Notes: a model not told the origin generated them from the letters alone. Positions 24,306-32,899 are shown, counted from the first letter of the stretch. The stretch is 64,000 bases of DNA from Nonomuraea sp. SYSU D8015 (GCF_008065375.1 NZ_VJYI01000009.1:124001-188000), one strand, 5' to 3'. Translations and numbers: made by a program.

Positions 24306-24351
24306 TCGCACCCAGGGGGAAGTCGCGATCGCTGTGGAGAGGCCCATCTAG

Positions 24352-24807
24352 GTGACGCCCCAGAGTGACGAGGACGAGGTCTGGCGGCAGATCGTCGCGT
24401 CCTTCAACGACACGGCCGAGCGTGACTCGGCCGACCAGCCATGGCCGGACAGCGAGAACGTCCCAGCCGAGCCCACCCGGCGGGTGGTCAAGCCCTCGGA
24501 GGAGCTCGAGGAGGACCTCGACGACCCCGAGGACAAACAGGACGACGACCCGGAGGAGGAGGGGCACTACGTGCCGCCTCCGCCCCCGCCGCTGCCCAAG
24601 CTGGACCTGCCGACCAAGCTGGCGTGGGTGGCGCTGTTCGGCGGCCCCGCCTATCTGCTGGTCGCCGCCATGGCGAGCTGGCACATGGAGGGATGGGCGT
24701 TGTTCACGGCCGTGGCGGCGTTCATCGGCGGGTTCGTGGCGCTGGTGGTGCGCATGGGCGACGGACCGCCCAACGACTCAGGCTGGGACGACGGGGCGGT
24801 GCTGTAA
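24352..24807 (+). CDS. Conserved actinobacterial membrane protein with acidic N-terminus
   Basis: The 151-residue product has an acidic, disordered N-terminal half (EELEEDLDDPEDKQDDDPEEE) and a proline run (VPPPPPPLPKLDLP). Two transmembrane helices follow (~85-105, LAWVALFGGPAYLLVAAMAS, and ~110-132, ALFTAVAAFIGGFVALVVRM), then a short polar tail. Proteins of this build are found across actinomycetes, as I recall, with no known function. It starts at GTG 24352 with GTGGAGAGG upstream. It follows the esterase gene in the same direction. Confidence 0.75.
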   Translation: MTPQSDEDEVWRQIVASFNDTAERDSADQPWPDSENVPAEPTRRVVKPSEELEEDLDDPEDKQDDDPEEEGHYVPPPPPPLPKLDLPTKLAWVALFGGPAYLLVAAMASWHMEGWALFTAVAAFIGGFVALVVRMGDGPPNDSGWDDGAVL

Positions 24808-24862
24808 GGGGTTCCAGGACGCGGTGCCGTAAGGCGTTCCAAGACACGGTGCTGAAGGCGCT

Positions 24863-26026
24863 CTAGGACTTCGATTCGCTGGTCCTCGGGGCGAAGGACT
24901 CCACGACGTCGGTGTAGCGGTCGGCGACGTCGACCGCGTGCCCGACGGCCCAGACGGTGCTCTTGCCCGCGAGGTAGGCGACGGACTGCAGGCGCACGCT
25001 CGTGCGGTTCTCCTTCACGCCGCCGCGGATGATCTCGCAGTCGCCCTTCTCGCAGCGCACCATGAACGGCTCGGCCGCCCGCTCCGGGTCGTAGCCGGCC
25101 ATCCAGTAGCGGCCCTTGCCGTCGCCCGTGACCCCGTAGAGGCGGGCGTCGGAGTCGGGCAGCCGCTGCTCCTTCCAGCGCTTGCCGTTCCAGGTCAGCA
25201 CGAGCGGGGCGATGTCGCCGGGCCCGCGGTAGACGCCGCCGACGGCCACCGCCCGCTTGGCGCTGTCGGCCTGGACGTCGCGCAGGTAGCCGCCGGGGAT
25301 CGAGGGCAGCGGCATGGACTTCCACGTGCCGCCCGAGTACTGCACGACCAGCGGCTCGGTGCCGGTGTCGCCGACGGCGAACCCGCCCGCCACCGCGTAG
25401 AGCGCGCCCTTCTCCTCGGTCTCGTGCACCGTCCAGGTGTTGCCCTGCCCGGTGAGGATGAGCGCCTGCTTGTCGCGGCTGCCGACCGCCACGACCTTGC
25501 CCGGCTTGGCGTCGACGCCGCCGAGCCAGTCGCCGGTCCGCAGCAGGGGCTGCGGACCGGCGGCCGGCTCGGCGGGCCGCAGTCCCTGCGGCCTGACCCG
25601 GTCGAAACCCGTCACGTCGCCGTGCGCGAGGTACGGCAGCCCGTCGTGCCCGTCTCCCACCGCCCACACGTCGGACGGCGCGGCGGCGGCCAGGCTGCGC
25701 AGGTTGCCCGCCGCCGTGGCGTCGCGGAGGGGGACCTCGGTCCACCGGGCGCCGTTCCAGTGGCGGATCGTGCCGCGGTTCTTCCACACGTCCCAGATCT
25801 CCTGCTGGCCGACCGCCCAGACGTCGCTGGAGGAGATCGCCAGCACGTCGGAGAGCGAGCCGTCGGCCTGGAGGCGCACGCTGGTCGACTGCTGCCACGC
25901 CTCGATCGCGGCGGGGCGGCGGGGATCGGCATGCGCGGCGGGCGTGACCTGCGGCAAGGCCGCCGACGTCGACAGGAACGCCACCAAGGACAAGGAGAGC
26001 GCACGCCGCTGAAAGCGACGGGTCAT
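24863..26026 (-). CDS. Secreted protein with DVWAVG-type beta-propeller repeats
   Basis: The 387-residue protein begins with a Sec signal peptide (MTRRFQRRALSLSLVAFLS to AAHA-DP, cleavage near residue 34). The mature part repeats a propeller-like blade ending in WAVG: SSSDVWAVGQQ, APSDVWAVGDGH, VVAVGSRDKQ, GGFAVGDTGT, RAVAVGGVYRG and STVWAVGHAVD, each preceded by WNGARW or WNGKRW-like strands. One disulfide-capable pair occurs (RCEKGDCEII). No catalytic motif is visible; it probably binds a ligand or another secreted protein. ATG 26026 is chosen because it gives a proper signal peptide. It lies at the end of the ArsA-containing run but after a 38-bp gap. Confidence 0.75.
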   Translation of the reverse strand: MTRRFQRRALSLSLVAFLSTSAALPQVTPAAHADPRRPAAIEAWQQSTSVRLQADGSLSDVLAISSSDVWAVGQQEIWDVWKNRGTIRHWNGARWTEVPLRDATAAGNLRSLAAAAPSDVWAVGDGHDGLPYLAHGDVTGFDRVRPQGLRPAEPAAGPQPLLRTGDWLGGVDAKPGKVVAVGSRDKQALILTGQGNTWTVHETEEKGALYAVAGGFAVGDTGTEPLVVQYSGGTWKSMPLPSIPGGYLRDVQADSAKRAVAVGGVYRGPGDIAPLVLTWNGKRWKEQRLPDSDARLYGVTGDGKGRYWMAGYDPERAAEPFMVRCEKGDCEIIRGGVKENRTSVRLQSVAYLAGKSTVWAVGHAVDVADRYTDVVESFAPRTSESKS

Positions 26027-26064
26027 GCTGCAAATGCTACGGGCTGACCGGCCCCTCTTGCCCG

Positions 26065-26760
26065 TTAGTGCCCAAGTCGCAACTCCGCGACGACGGGAAG
26101 ATGGTCGCTGGCCCCGGCGAGATCGGCGATTCCGGCGTCCACTCCCCCGCACGACACGACACGCGCGTCGCGCGCGGCGAACACCCCGTCGATGCGGACG
26201 GCGGGCCGCGCGGCCGGGAACGTCAGCCCGTCGCCCTTGGGCGCCACCGCGTAGCAGTCGGCCAGCCGCCCGGCCAGGTAGCGCCAGGCCGGCTGGTCGG
26301 GCTGCTCGTTAATGTCGCCGGCGAGCACGATCGTGGCGCCGTACGGGGCCGCCGCGCGCTCCATGAGGGCCACCGCCTCGGCGGCGTGGTGGACCCTGGC
26401 AGGGTCGTTGAGGTCGAGGTGGAGCGAGCCGACGGCCAGGCGCGCCCCGTCGGCCTCCACCACGGCGACCGCCAGCCCGCGAGCCTCCAGGCCGAGGAAG
26501 ACCCGCAGCGCGTGGCTCTCGCCCCGCAGCACGCGGACGCGGGGGCCGACGAGCACGGCCACGCCGCCCAGCCTGCCCTCCGTGGCCGGCCGCAGCCCCG
26601 CCGCGGCGGCCAGCGCCCGGCGCCTGGCCCGCCAGCGGAGGAACCTGGGCGCCTCCTGCACGCACAGCACGTCGGCGCGCATGGCGGCGATGACCTCGGT
26701 GAGCGCGGGCACGCTGTCGCGCAGCCCGTGCACGTTGTAGGTGCCGACCCTGATCGTCAC
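26065..26760 (-). CDS. Endonuclease/exonuclease/phosphatase family hydrolase
   Basis: This 231-residue EEP-fold metal-dependent hydrolase has the family residues in order: TYNVHGL, VQEAP (metal Glu), SLHLDL (His), LAGDINEQP (Asp/Asn) and ASDHLPVVAEL (Asp-His). No signal or membrane segment is present. Substrates in this fold range from nucleic acids to phospholipids and cannot be chosen here. It starts at GTG 26760, only six bases after the glucokinase stop, and so belongs to the same operon. Confidence 0.87.
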   Translation of the reverse strand: MTIRVGTYNVHGLRDSVPALTEVIAAMRADVLCVQEAPRFLRWRARRRALAAAAGLRPATEGRLGGVAVLVGPRVRVLRGESHALRVFLGLEARGLAVAVVEADGARLAVGSLHLDLNDPARVHHAAEAVALMERAAAPYGATIVLAGDINEQPDQPAWRYLAGRLADCYAVAPKGDGLTFPAARPAVRIDGVFAARDARVVSCGGVDAGIADLAGASDHLPVVAELRLGH

Positions 26761-26766
26761 GCGGCC

Positions 26767-27699
26767 CTAGCGCAGCCTGGCGAGGTCGGCGGCGCCCACC
26801 ACCCCGGCCGAGGCGCCCAGCTCGGCCAGCCGGATCTCGGCCAGCGGCCGGTGCCCGTGGCCGGTGAGCCGCTGGGCGAAGGCCTCGCGGGCCCGGTCGA
26901 TGAACAGGTCGGCGGCCCGGGAGACGCCGCCGCCGACGATGAAGCAGCCGGGGTCGAGCACGGACGCCAGGTCGGCCATGCCCTGGCCCAGCCAGTCGGC
27001 GAAGGAGGCGAACGCGGCGAGTGAGACCTCGTCGCCCAGTCGCGCGGCCTCGGTGACCTCTTCGCCCTCGATCTTGCCGCCGGCCAGCCCCAGCAGGGTC
27101 TTGGCCTGCTCCGGCCGGGCCTCGGCCAGCTCTCTGGCCTCCTTGACCAGGCCCTGGCCGCTGGCGTACTGCTCCCAGCAGCCGACGTTGCCGCACCCGC
27201 ACGGCCGCCCGCCGGGCTGGACCTGCATGTGGCCGAACTCGGCGCCCGTGCCCCAGCGGCCTCGGTAGAGGACGCCGTCGAACACCAGGCCGCCGCCGAT
27301 GCCGGTGCCGAGCGTGATGCAGACGACGTGTGACTGGCCGCGCCCGGCGCCGAACCTGGTCTCGCCCCAGGCCATGGCGTTGGCGTCGTTCTCGATGACG
27401 ACCGGCAGGCCGACGAGGCCGCTGATCTTCTTCTGCAGCGGCTCGTCACGCCAGGCGAGGTTGGGCGCGAAGCGCACCATGGACCGGGTCTCGTCGACGA
27501 ACCCTGCCGCGCCCACCCCGACGGCCTCGATCTCCCTGCCGGCGGACAGCTCGCGAACGACGTCGGACACCGTCTCGGCCACCAGGTCGGGACGGTCGGC
27601 GGCGGTCGGCCGCAGCGTGTGGGCGACGATCTTCCCCTGGTCGTCGACCACACCAGCGGCGACCTTGGTCCCGCCGATGTCGACACCGATCGTGAGCAT
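26767..27699 (-). CDS. glkA: ROK-family glucokinase
   Basis: This 310-residue kinase phosphorylates glucose with ATP. It has the phosphate motif GVDIGGTKVAAG, catalytic D105 in ENDANAMAWGE, ITLGTGIGGGLVFDG, EFGHM (E154, H157) and the ROK zinc motif CGCGNVGCWE (C167, C169, C174). It lacks an N-terminal winged helix, so it is a kinase and not a ROK repressor. In Streptomyces, GlkA also mediates glucose repression, which may apply here. ATG 27699 follows the CxxC protein gene by 14 bp. It is in an operon-like run with the ArsA gene upstream and the EEP hydrolase downstream. Confidence 0.93.
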   Translation of the reverse strand: MLTIGVDIGGTKVAAGVVDDQGKIVAHTLRPTAADRPDLVAETVSDVVRELSAGREIEAVGVGAAGFVDETRSMVRFAPNLAWRDEPLQKKISGLVGLPVVIENDANAMAWGETRFGAGRGQSHVVCITLGTGIGGGLVFDGVLYRGRWGTGAEFGHMQVQPGGRPCGCGNVGCWEQYASGQGLVKEARELAEARPEQAKTLLGLAGGKIEGEEVTEAARLGDEVSLAAFASFADWLGQGMADLASVLDPGCFIVGGGVSRAADLFIDRAREAFAQRLTGHGHRPLAEIRLAELGASAGVVGAADLARLR

Positions 27700-27713
27700 G
27701 CCCTTCGTTCTCC

Positions 27714-28118
27714 CTATCCCAGATCTATGTGTTCCACGTTGTCGCGGCCCTCACGATTGTCCCGCTCCCTGTCCCGCTGCTGCGCACTGGGGGCGGGCCT
27801 GCTCAACGCGTCCAGCGCCTCGCGGAACGCGGCGAACAGCTCGCCGCCCGCGGCCATCAGGTGACCTGTCACGTCGGAGCCTGACTCGCGGCGCGCCGCG
27901 ATCGCCCGGCAGAACGGGCAGGCACGGCAGATGTACTCGTCGTGCGGCTCGGAGACGGCTTCCTCCCACACGTCCCGCTCCCTGCGGCCACCGCCGGTGA
28001 ACGAGTTGAACACGGTCTTGCCGACCTGGCGCGTGGCGCGTCCCTGAATCGACTCGAACAGCTTGCGCGCCTCGTCGGCGACGCTGCCGATCGGGTCTCT
28101 GTCGTTGCTCTCGGTCAT
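27714..28118 (-). CDS. Conserved actinobacterial protein with CxxCPFC motif
   Basis: The 134-residue protein has an N-terminal helical part, a central YICRACPFCRAIAARRESG motif with three Cys that could bind zinc or iron, a helix (GGELFAAFREALDALS) and a polar tail rich in Arg/Asp. I do not know its function; it resembles small proteins encoded between glucokinase and ArsA genes in other actinomycetes (DUF5304-like, by memory). ATG 28118 has GGGAGG upstream. The larger frame reaching 28562 overlaps the ArsA gene and is a shadow. Confidence 0.7.
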   Translation of the reverse strand: MTESNDRDPIGSVADEARKLFESIQGRATRQVGKTVFNSFTGGGRRERDVWEEAVSEPHDEYICRACPFCRAIAARRESGSDVTGHLMAAGGELFAAFREALDALSRPAPSAQQRDRERDNREGRDNVEHIDLG

Positions 28119-28156
28119 CTGGCCCTCCCTGACGTCTACGGGTAGCGGTGTCCGGG

Positions 28157-29311
28157 TCAGGACTCGCTTCCCGAGCTGAACGCTACCCGCAGCACGCCGT
28201 CGCGGAGCGACGCTCCGCTGATCTTCCTGCGCGCCAGGGCCACGGGCAGCGCAAGGATCCGGCGGTACGGCCCCGCGGTGACGATCAGCTCGTCGCCCTT
28301 GCGGGCCAGGTCGACGTCGTCGCGGTCGGCGCCGGGCAGCGCGAGGGCCAGCTCGTCGGCGGTCATCCGCAGCGGCGGCTCCACGGCGGGGGCGGCGAAC
28401 GGGTCGCTCTCGCCATAGAGCCGGGCCCCCACGGCGGCCAGCGCGGCCCTGCCGACCGGCTCGGCGGGCAGGTAGGGGACGACGTGGATGGGCAGCGGCG
28501 CGAACGACTGCTCCGCCTCGGCCAGCAGTCGCGACTGCGCCGCCACCCACTGGGCGCGCCACGCGTCGGCGCCGTCCGCGGGGAAGACCCGATTGGCGAT
28601 CACGGCGTCGACGCGGTAGCCGTACAGGTTGAGCGAGGTCAGGGTGCGCCTGGCCTCGGCCAGCACCACCGATTCAGGGGTGAGCACGAGGCGCACGGAG
28701 GCGTGGTCGCCGGTGAGCAGCTCGCGCACCTCCATCAGGCCGCGGTGGAAGCGCTCGCCCGCGTTCATGACCCCCTCGCCGGGCGCGCTGACGCCGGCCA
28801 CGCCGCGCACGAACGGCGAGACGAGGCGCACGATCTTGCGGCCGACCGGCATGAGCCTGCTGACGTGCCAGTCGAGGGCCTCGGGCAGGGCCAGCAGGCG
28901 CAGCGTCTCGGCGGTGGGCGCGCAGTCGACGACGATCACGTCCCAGCGGCCCTCGCGGGCGTGCTCGCGCAGCTCCAGCAGGGCGATGACCTCCTCGGCG
29001 CCGGGCAGCACCGTGATCTCCTCGGAGGTGATCTCGTCGAGGCCCAGCTCGGCCAGCAGGCCCCGGGCGTAATCCTGCAGCTCGCCCCAGTGACGCTCCA
29101 GCGACTTCTGCGTGTCGACCTGGTGAAGGTGGAGGCCCGGCGCGACCTCGCCGGGCTCGACGGCCAGCGCGTCGGCCAGCGAGTGCGCGGTGTCGGTGGA
29201 CACGATGAGCGTCTTCAGCCCGCGGGCGGCGGCGAGCGTGGCCGTCGCGGCGGCGGCCGTGGTCTTGCCGACGCCGCCCTTGCCGGTGAAGAGCAGGACC
29301 CTCGGACTCAA
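28157..29311 (-). CDS. ArsA-family ATPase with C-terminal HSP20-like domain
   Basis: The 384-residue ArsA/GET3-type P-loop ATPase has the deviant Walker A GKGGVGKTT (residues 10-18), switch region STDTAHSLADAL and VVDCAPTAETLRLL. Residues ~310-384 form the small ArsA_HSP20 beta domain (VDLARKGDELIVTAGPYRRILALP). No arsenic-efflux genes are near, so it more likely handles membrane-protein targeting or another cargo than arsenite. Translation seems to begin at TTG 29311, one base after the stop of the SRPBCC gene (TGAGTTG), implying coupling. The next in-frame ATG lies beyond the P-loop, so TTG is well supported. Confidence 0.9.
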   Translation of the reverse strand: MSPRVLLFTGKGGVGKTTAAAATATLAAARGLKTLIVSTDTAHSLADALAVEPGEVAPGLHLHQVDTQKSLERHWGELQDYARGLLAELGLDEITSEEITVLPGAEEVIALLELREHAREGRWDVIVVDCAPTAETLRLLALPEALDWHVSRLMPVGRKIVRLVSPFVRGVAGVSAPGEGVMNAGERFHRGLMEVRELLTGDHASVRLVLTPESVVLAEARRTLTSLNLYGYRVDAVIANRVFPADGADAWRAQWVAAQSRLLAEAEQSFAPLPIHVVPYLPAEPVGRAALAAVGARLYGESDPFAAPAVEPPLRMTADELALALPGADRDDVDLARKGDELIVTAGPYRRILALPVALARRKISGASLRDGVLRVAFSSGSES

Positions 29312-29312
29312 C

Positions 29313-29750
29313 TCAGCGGCCTTCGACGCGCTTCTTGAGCCCCTTGAGCGCGGTGTCCACGATCACCTTCTCCGCCTTGCGCTTGATCATGCCGATCATG
29401 GGCACGCTCAGATCGACCGTGAGCTCGTACGTCACGTCGGTGCCACTGCCCCGGTCGGCGAGCAGGTAACTCCCCCTGAGGTCGGCGACCATCTTCCCCG
29501 GCTCGGCCACCTGCCAGCTGACGGCCTCGTCGCCCTGCCACGTGTAGCTCAGGGTGTAGGAGTCGCTGATCATGCCGGCGTCGAGGACGAAGCGCACGGT
29601 CTGCGCCCTGCCGTCGGCGCCGGTGCTGAGGACCTCCGCGCTCTTGATCGATCCGGCCCATTCCGGATAGGACGGGAAGTCCGCGATGACCGCCATGACA
29701 TCGGCGCGACCGGCGTCGATGGTGGTGCTGGAAGTGGTGCGATCAGCCAT
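29313..29750 (-). CDS. SRPBCC (START-like) family protein
   Basis: This 145-residue helix-grip protein has the polyketide-cyclase/START pattern: TTSSTTIDAGRADVMAVIADFPSYPEWAGSI near the N-terminus, an internal sheet (SYTLSYTWQGDEAVSWQV), and a long C-terminal helix (MIKRKAEKVIVDTALKGLKKRV). Such proteins bind hydrophobic ligands in a deep cavity. ATG 29750 has GGTGG upstream, and its end is one base from the ArsA start, so the two are coupled. I infer that it may deliver a lipid-like ligand or serve the ArsA-like ATPase; nothing in the sequence proves it. Confidence 0.85.
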   Translation of the reverse strand: MADRTTSSTTIDAGRADVMAVIADFPSYPEWAGSIKSAEVLSTGADGRAQTVRFVLDAGMISDSYTLSYTWQGDEAVSWQVAEPGKMVADLRGSYLLADRGSGTDVTYELTVDLSVPMIGMIKRKAEKVIVDTALKGLKKRVEGR

Positions 29751-29810
29751 GCGACCACCGTAGTGCACGAACCCCTGCTCGCGGAGGACCGCGGGCGGCG
29801 GTGGCCCGGT

Positions 29811-30578
29811 TCACCACTCGAGCACGAAAGGAACGCCCCTTCCGCGGAAATGGCCCACGTTCACGCACTCGGTGCGGCCGATCCGGGTGCGGCCGTGGAG
29901 CGGGTTGTGGACGTGGCCGAACAGGGCGTAGCGCGGCTGCGTGCGTTCGATCGCCGACAGGGTGGCCTCGCTGCCGCGTTCGAACCGCCGGGCCACCACG
30001 TCGTACAGCAGCTCGGGGACTGCGGGCGGGATGTGGCAGCACAGCACGTCCACCTCGCCGACCGCCTCGACCTTGGCGGCGTACTCCTCGTCGCCGATCT
30101 CGTACGGGGTCCGGTATGGGGTCTCGAGCCCGCCGCCCACGAACCCGAACCGCAGGCCGCCGATCTCTGCGGTCTCGCCGTCGAGCACGTGCTGGCCGGG
30201 GCGCAGGTAGTCCGGCCACAGGCGCGGGAGGTCCACGTTGCCGTAGGTGAGGTAGGCCGGGGTCGGCATGGCGGCGAAGAGCTCGTCGTACTGGGCGCGG
30301 ACGTTGCGCTCGATGTGCTCGCGCGGATCGCCGTCGAGGCTCGCCCACAGCGCCGCGGACATGGCCCTGGCCTCGTCGAAGCGCTTGGCGGTGCGCAGGC
30401 CGATGAACTCGGCGGCCTTGTCGGCGCCGAACAGGTCGGCGAAGATGCCCTGCGCGTGGTCGTCGTAGTCGATGAAGAGGATCAGGTCGCCCAGGCAGAT
30501 GAGCGCGTCCGCGCCGTCGCCCGCCCGGGCCAGCGCGTCGGCCCTGCCGTGCACGTCGCTCACAACATGGACCCTCAT
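29811..30578 (-). CDS. Calcineurin-like metallophosphoesterase
   Basis: The 255-residue protein has the dinuclear-metal phosphoesterase motifs DVHGRAD, GDLILFID, GNVDLPRLW, CHIPPA and GHVHNPLHGRT in the correct order. The usual GNH/E is replaced by GNVD in motif III, as seen in some YfcE/MPP_239 members. No signal peptide is present. Substrates of the family include cyclic nucleotides and phosphoproteins. ATG 30578 (MRVHVVSDVHG) is chosen; the upstream in-frame start is unlikely. It begins the minus-strand run that includes SRPBCC and ArsA, and is divergent from the acyl-CoA synthetase gene across 124 bp. Confidence 0.87.
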   Translation of the reverse strand: MRVHVVSDVHGRADALARAGDGADALICLGDLILFIDYDDHAQGIFADLFGADKAAEFIGLRTAKRFDEARAMSAALWASLDGDPREHIERNVRAQYDELFAAMPTPAYLTYGNVDLPRLWPDYLRPGQHVLDGETAEIGGLRFGFVGGGLETPYRTPYEIGDEEYAAKVEAVGEVDVLCCHIPPAVPELLYDVVARRFERGSEATLSAIERTQPRYALFGHVHNPLHGRTRIGRTECVNVGHFRGRGVPFVLEW

Positions 30579-30702
30579 GAGGGGAATCCTAGGGTGAGGG
30601 CTGCTAGCGTGATGAATGCCCTTCATAACGCCTCAATGACGACGCTACCCGTCCGTAACTTAAGGCGGTAACGTCCAGGCGTCACCGAAGAGGAGTTGAT
30701 TC

Positions 30703-32451
30703 GTGCGCGAGTACACCGTCCCGGTCCTGGTCGACGTGCCTGCCTCGGCGAGCCTGGCCGACACGGTCTTCAGACGGGCCGAGCAGGAGCCCGGCGCGAT
30801 CATCATGCGCCGCAAGACCGACGGCGGGTGGCCCGTGGTCACCGCGGCCCAGTTCCGCGACCAGGTGGTCGAGGTGGCCAAGGGGTTGATCGCGGCGGGC
30901 GTGGAGCACGGCGACCGGGTGGCGCTGATGTCGCGCACCCGCTACGAGTGGACGCTGGTCGACTACGCGATCTGGTCCATCGGGGCGGTCACCGTGCCGA
31001 TCTACGAGACGTCGTCGGTCGAGCAGGTCAGGTGGATCCTGTCCGACAGCGACGCCAAGGCCGTGTTCGTCGAGCTGGACACCCATGAAGAGACCGTGCG
31101 CGAGGCGGCCCCCGAGCTGAAGTCCGTCTGGCGGATCGACGGCGCGCTGGAGACCGGTGACGTCGCGGCCTCCGAGGTCGACGAGCGGCGCGCCCGCATC
31201 ACCGGCGCCGACCTGGCCACGATCGTCTACACCTCCGGCACCACGGGCCGGCCCAAGGGCTGCCACATCACCCACGACAACCTGCTCTTCACCGCGATCA
31301 ACGTGCTGCGCGGGCCGCTGGAGCCGCTGTTCAAGCGCGAGGACCCCGCGGCGCTGCTGTTCCTGCCGCTGGCGCACATCTTCGCGCGGATGATCCAGGT
31401 GGTGCTGATCGAGGCGGGCGCGATCATGGCGCACACGCCGAACATGAAGAACGTCGCGCCCGACCTGCAGGAGTTCAAGCCCACGTTCCTGCTGGGCGTG
31501 CCGCGCGTGTTCGAGAAGGTCTACAACGGGGCCGAGCAGAAGGCCATCGCGGGCGGCAAGGGCAAGATCTTCGCCCAGGCCGTGGACGTGGCGGTGGCGT
31601 GGAGCCGCGCCGAGAGCTCGGGCGGCGCCTCGCTGGGGCTGCGGCTGCGGCGGGCCGTGTTCGACAAGCTCGTCTACTCCAAGCTGCGCGCCGCCACCGG
31701 CGGGCGGCTCTCGGCCGCCGTGTCCGGCGGCTCGGCGCTGGGCGAGCGGCTCGGCCACTTCTTCAAGGGCGTCGGCATCGAGGTCTTCGAGGGGTACGGC
31801 CTGACCGAGACCTCCGCGCCGTGCTCGGTCAACATGCCGGGCGCCAACAAGATCGGGACGGTCGGCAAGCCGCTGCCGGGCGTCACGCTGCGCATCGCCG
31901 ACGACGGCGAGGTCCTCGCCAAGGGCCGGAACGTCTTCGCGGGCTACTGGAAGAACGACGAGGCCACGGCCGAGGTGATCGACTCCGACGGCTGGTTCCA
32001 CACCGGGGACGTCGGCGAGCTCGACTCCGACGGCTATCTGCGGATCACCGGGCGCAAGAAGGAGATCCTGGTGACGGCGGCCGGCAAGAACGTGGCGCCG
32101 GGACCGCTCGAGGACGCGCTGCGCGCCCACCCGCTGATCTCCCAGGCGATGATCGTCGGCGACGGCCGTCCCTTCGTGGCCGCCCTCATCACCCTGGACC
32201 CCGAGGCCGTGCCGGCCGGGTCGTCGGTGGCCGAGCTGCGGTCGGACCCGAAAGTGCGGGCGGAGATCCAGGCGGCGGTGGACCGGGCGAACCTGTCGGT
32301 GTCCAAGGCGGAGCAGATCAAGAAGTTCACGATCCTGGAGGCGGACATCACGGAGGACAGCGGGCACCTGACTCCGACGCTGAAGGTGAAGCGCGGGGTC
32401 GTCATGCGCGACTTCGCCAAGGAGATCGACGAGCTGTACACCGGCCATTAG
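30703..32451 (+). CDS. Long-chain fatty-acid-CoA ligase (AMP-forming)
   Basis: This 582-residue ANL-superfamily enzyme activates a fatty acid to acyl-AMP and then acyl-CoA. It has the P-loop YTSGTTGRPKG, the FACS region HIFARMIQV, the A5-type motif GYGLTETSAPC, DGWFHTGDVGELDSDGYLRITGRKKEI and the C-terminal catalytic Lys region SGHLTPTLKVKR. The length and order match the FadD15-like actinobacterial group. The GTG start at 30703 has GAGGAG upstream. In the promoter, ATGAA-TGCCC-TTCAT is a possible regulator dyad. It is a single-gene unit ended by a strong hairpin. Confidence 0.92.
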   Translation: MREYTVPVLVDVPASASLADTVFRRAEQEPGAIIMRRKTDGGWPVVTAAQFRDQVVEVAKGLIAAGVEHGDRVALMSRTRYEWTLVDYAIWSIGAVTVPIYETSSVEQVRWILSDSDAKAVFVELDTHEETVREAAPELKSVWRIDGALETGDVAASEVDERRARITGADLATIVYTSGTTGRPKGCHITHDNLLFTAINVLRGPLEPLFKREDPAALLFLPLAHIFARMIQVVLIEAGAIMAHTPNMKNVAPDLQEFKPTFLLGVPRVFEKVYNGAEQKAIAGGKGKIFAQAVDVAVAWSRAESSGGASLGLRLRRAVFDKLVYSKLRAATGGRLSAAVSGGSALGERLGHFFKGVGIEVFEGYGLTETSAPCSVNMPGANKIGTVGKPLPGVTLRIADDGEVLAKGRNVFAGYWKNDEATAEVIDSDGWFHTGDVGELDSDGYLRITGRKKEILVTAAGKNVAPGPLEDALRAHPLISQAMIVGDGRPFVAALITLDPEAVPAGSSVAELRSDPKVRAEIQAAVDRANLSVSKAEQIKKFTILEADITEDSGHLTPTLKVKRGVVMRDFAKEIDELYTGH

Positions 32452-32454
32452 ACC

Positions 32455-32498
32455 GCCGCCACCGCCGTCGCGTGGCGTCAGGCGGCGACGGTGGCGGC
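32455..32498. terminator. Bidirectional hairpin after fadD, overlapping merR end
   Basis: GCCGCCACC (32455-32463) pairs with GGTGGCGGC (32490-32498), and GTCGC (32467-32471) with GCGAC (32485-32489), separated by a three-base bulge. It begins four bases after the fadD stop and reaches into the last codons of the convergent merR gene. Confidence 0.7.
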
Positions 32499-32840
32499 TC
32501 GTTCCGTGGCCGTCAGGATCGCGGCCAGGGCGTCACGGGTCGCCCCGATCTCGGCGAGCTGCGCGTCCAGGATCGTGAGCCGTTCGCGCAGATGCCCGAG
32601 CGTGCAGGCGTCGAGGACGTCGCCCGAGCCGGACACGCACGGCAGGACGTCCTTGATGACCTTGGTCGGCAGCCCCGCCGCCAGCAGCGTGCGGATGCGC
32701 CGCACCACGACCGGAGCGCCGGAGTCGTACCGGCGGTGGCCGCCCTCCGCCCGGTACGACGTCAGCAGCCCCTGCTCCTCGTAGTACCGCAGGAGCCTCG
32801 CGCTGACCCCCGTCTCACGGGACAGCTCCCCGATCTTCAT
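32478..32840 (-). CDS. MerR family transcriptional regulator
   Basis: This 120-residue activator/repressor has the N-terminal MerR winged helix (MKIGELSRETGVSARLLRYYEEQGLL, then GHRRYDSGAPVVVRRIRTLLAAGLPTKVIKDVLPC) and a dimerisation coiled coil (HLRERLTILDAQLAEI). Two Cys occur (LPCVSGSGDVLDACT) in the spacing seen in redox- or metal-responsive members, but a specific effector cannot be named. It is divergent from the aldo/keto reductase gene, and a perfect palindrome lies in the long promoter spacer between them. Confidence 0.92.
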   Translation of the reverse strand: MKIGELSRETGVSARLLRYYEEQGLLTSYRAEGGHRRYDSGAPVVVRRIRTLLAAGLPTKVIKDVLPCVSGSGDVLDACTLGHLRERLTILDAQLAEIGATRDALAAILTATERAATVAA

Positions 32841-32860
32841 GTGACGCTCCTCACGCCGGC

Positions 32861-32892
32861 TTGCATCTCACATCGATGTGAACTTCTAGCGT
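32861..32892 (+). promoter_or_regulatory. MerR-type promoter with perfect dyad in a 20-bp spacer
   Basis: -35 TTGCAT (32861-32866) and -10 TAGCGT (32887-32892) are separated by 20 bp. The 14-bp palindrome TCACATCGATGTGA (32868-32881) fills the spacer. Over-long spacers with a central dyad are the hallmark of MerR-activated promoters. Transcription would begin near ATG 32900, giving a nearly leaderless reductase mRNA. Confidence 0.65.
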
Positions 32893-32899
32893 GACGGCC

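Noticed and set aside
28157..29311. Arsenite efflux ATPase
   Set aside because: No arsB, arsC or arsR is nearby and the gene has an HSP20-like tail found in non-arsenic ArsA homologues.
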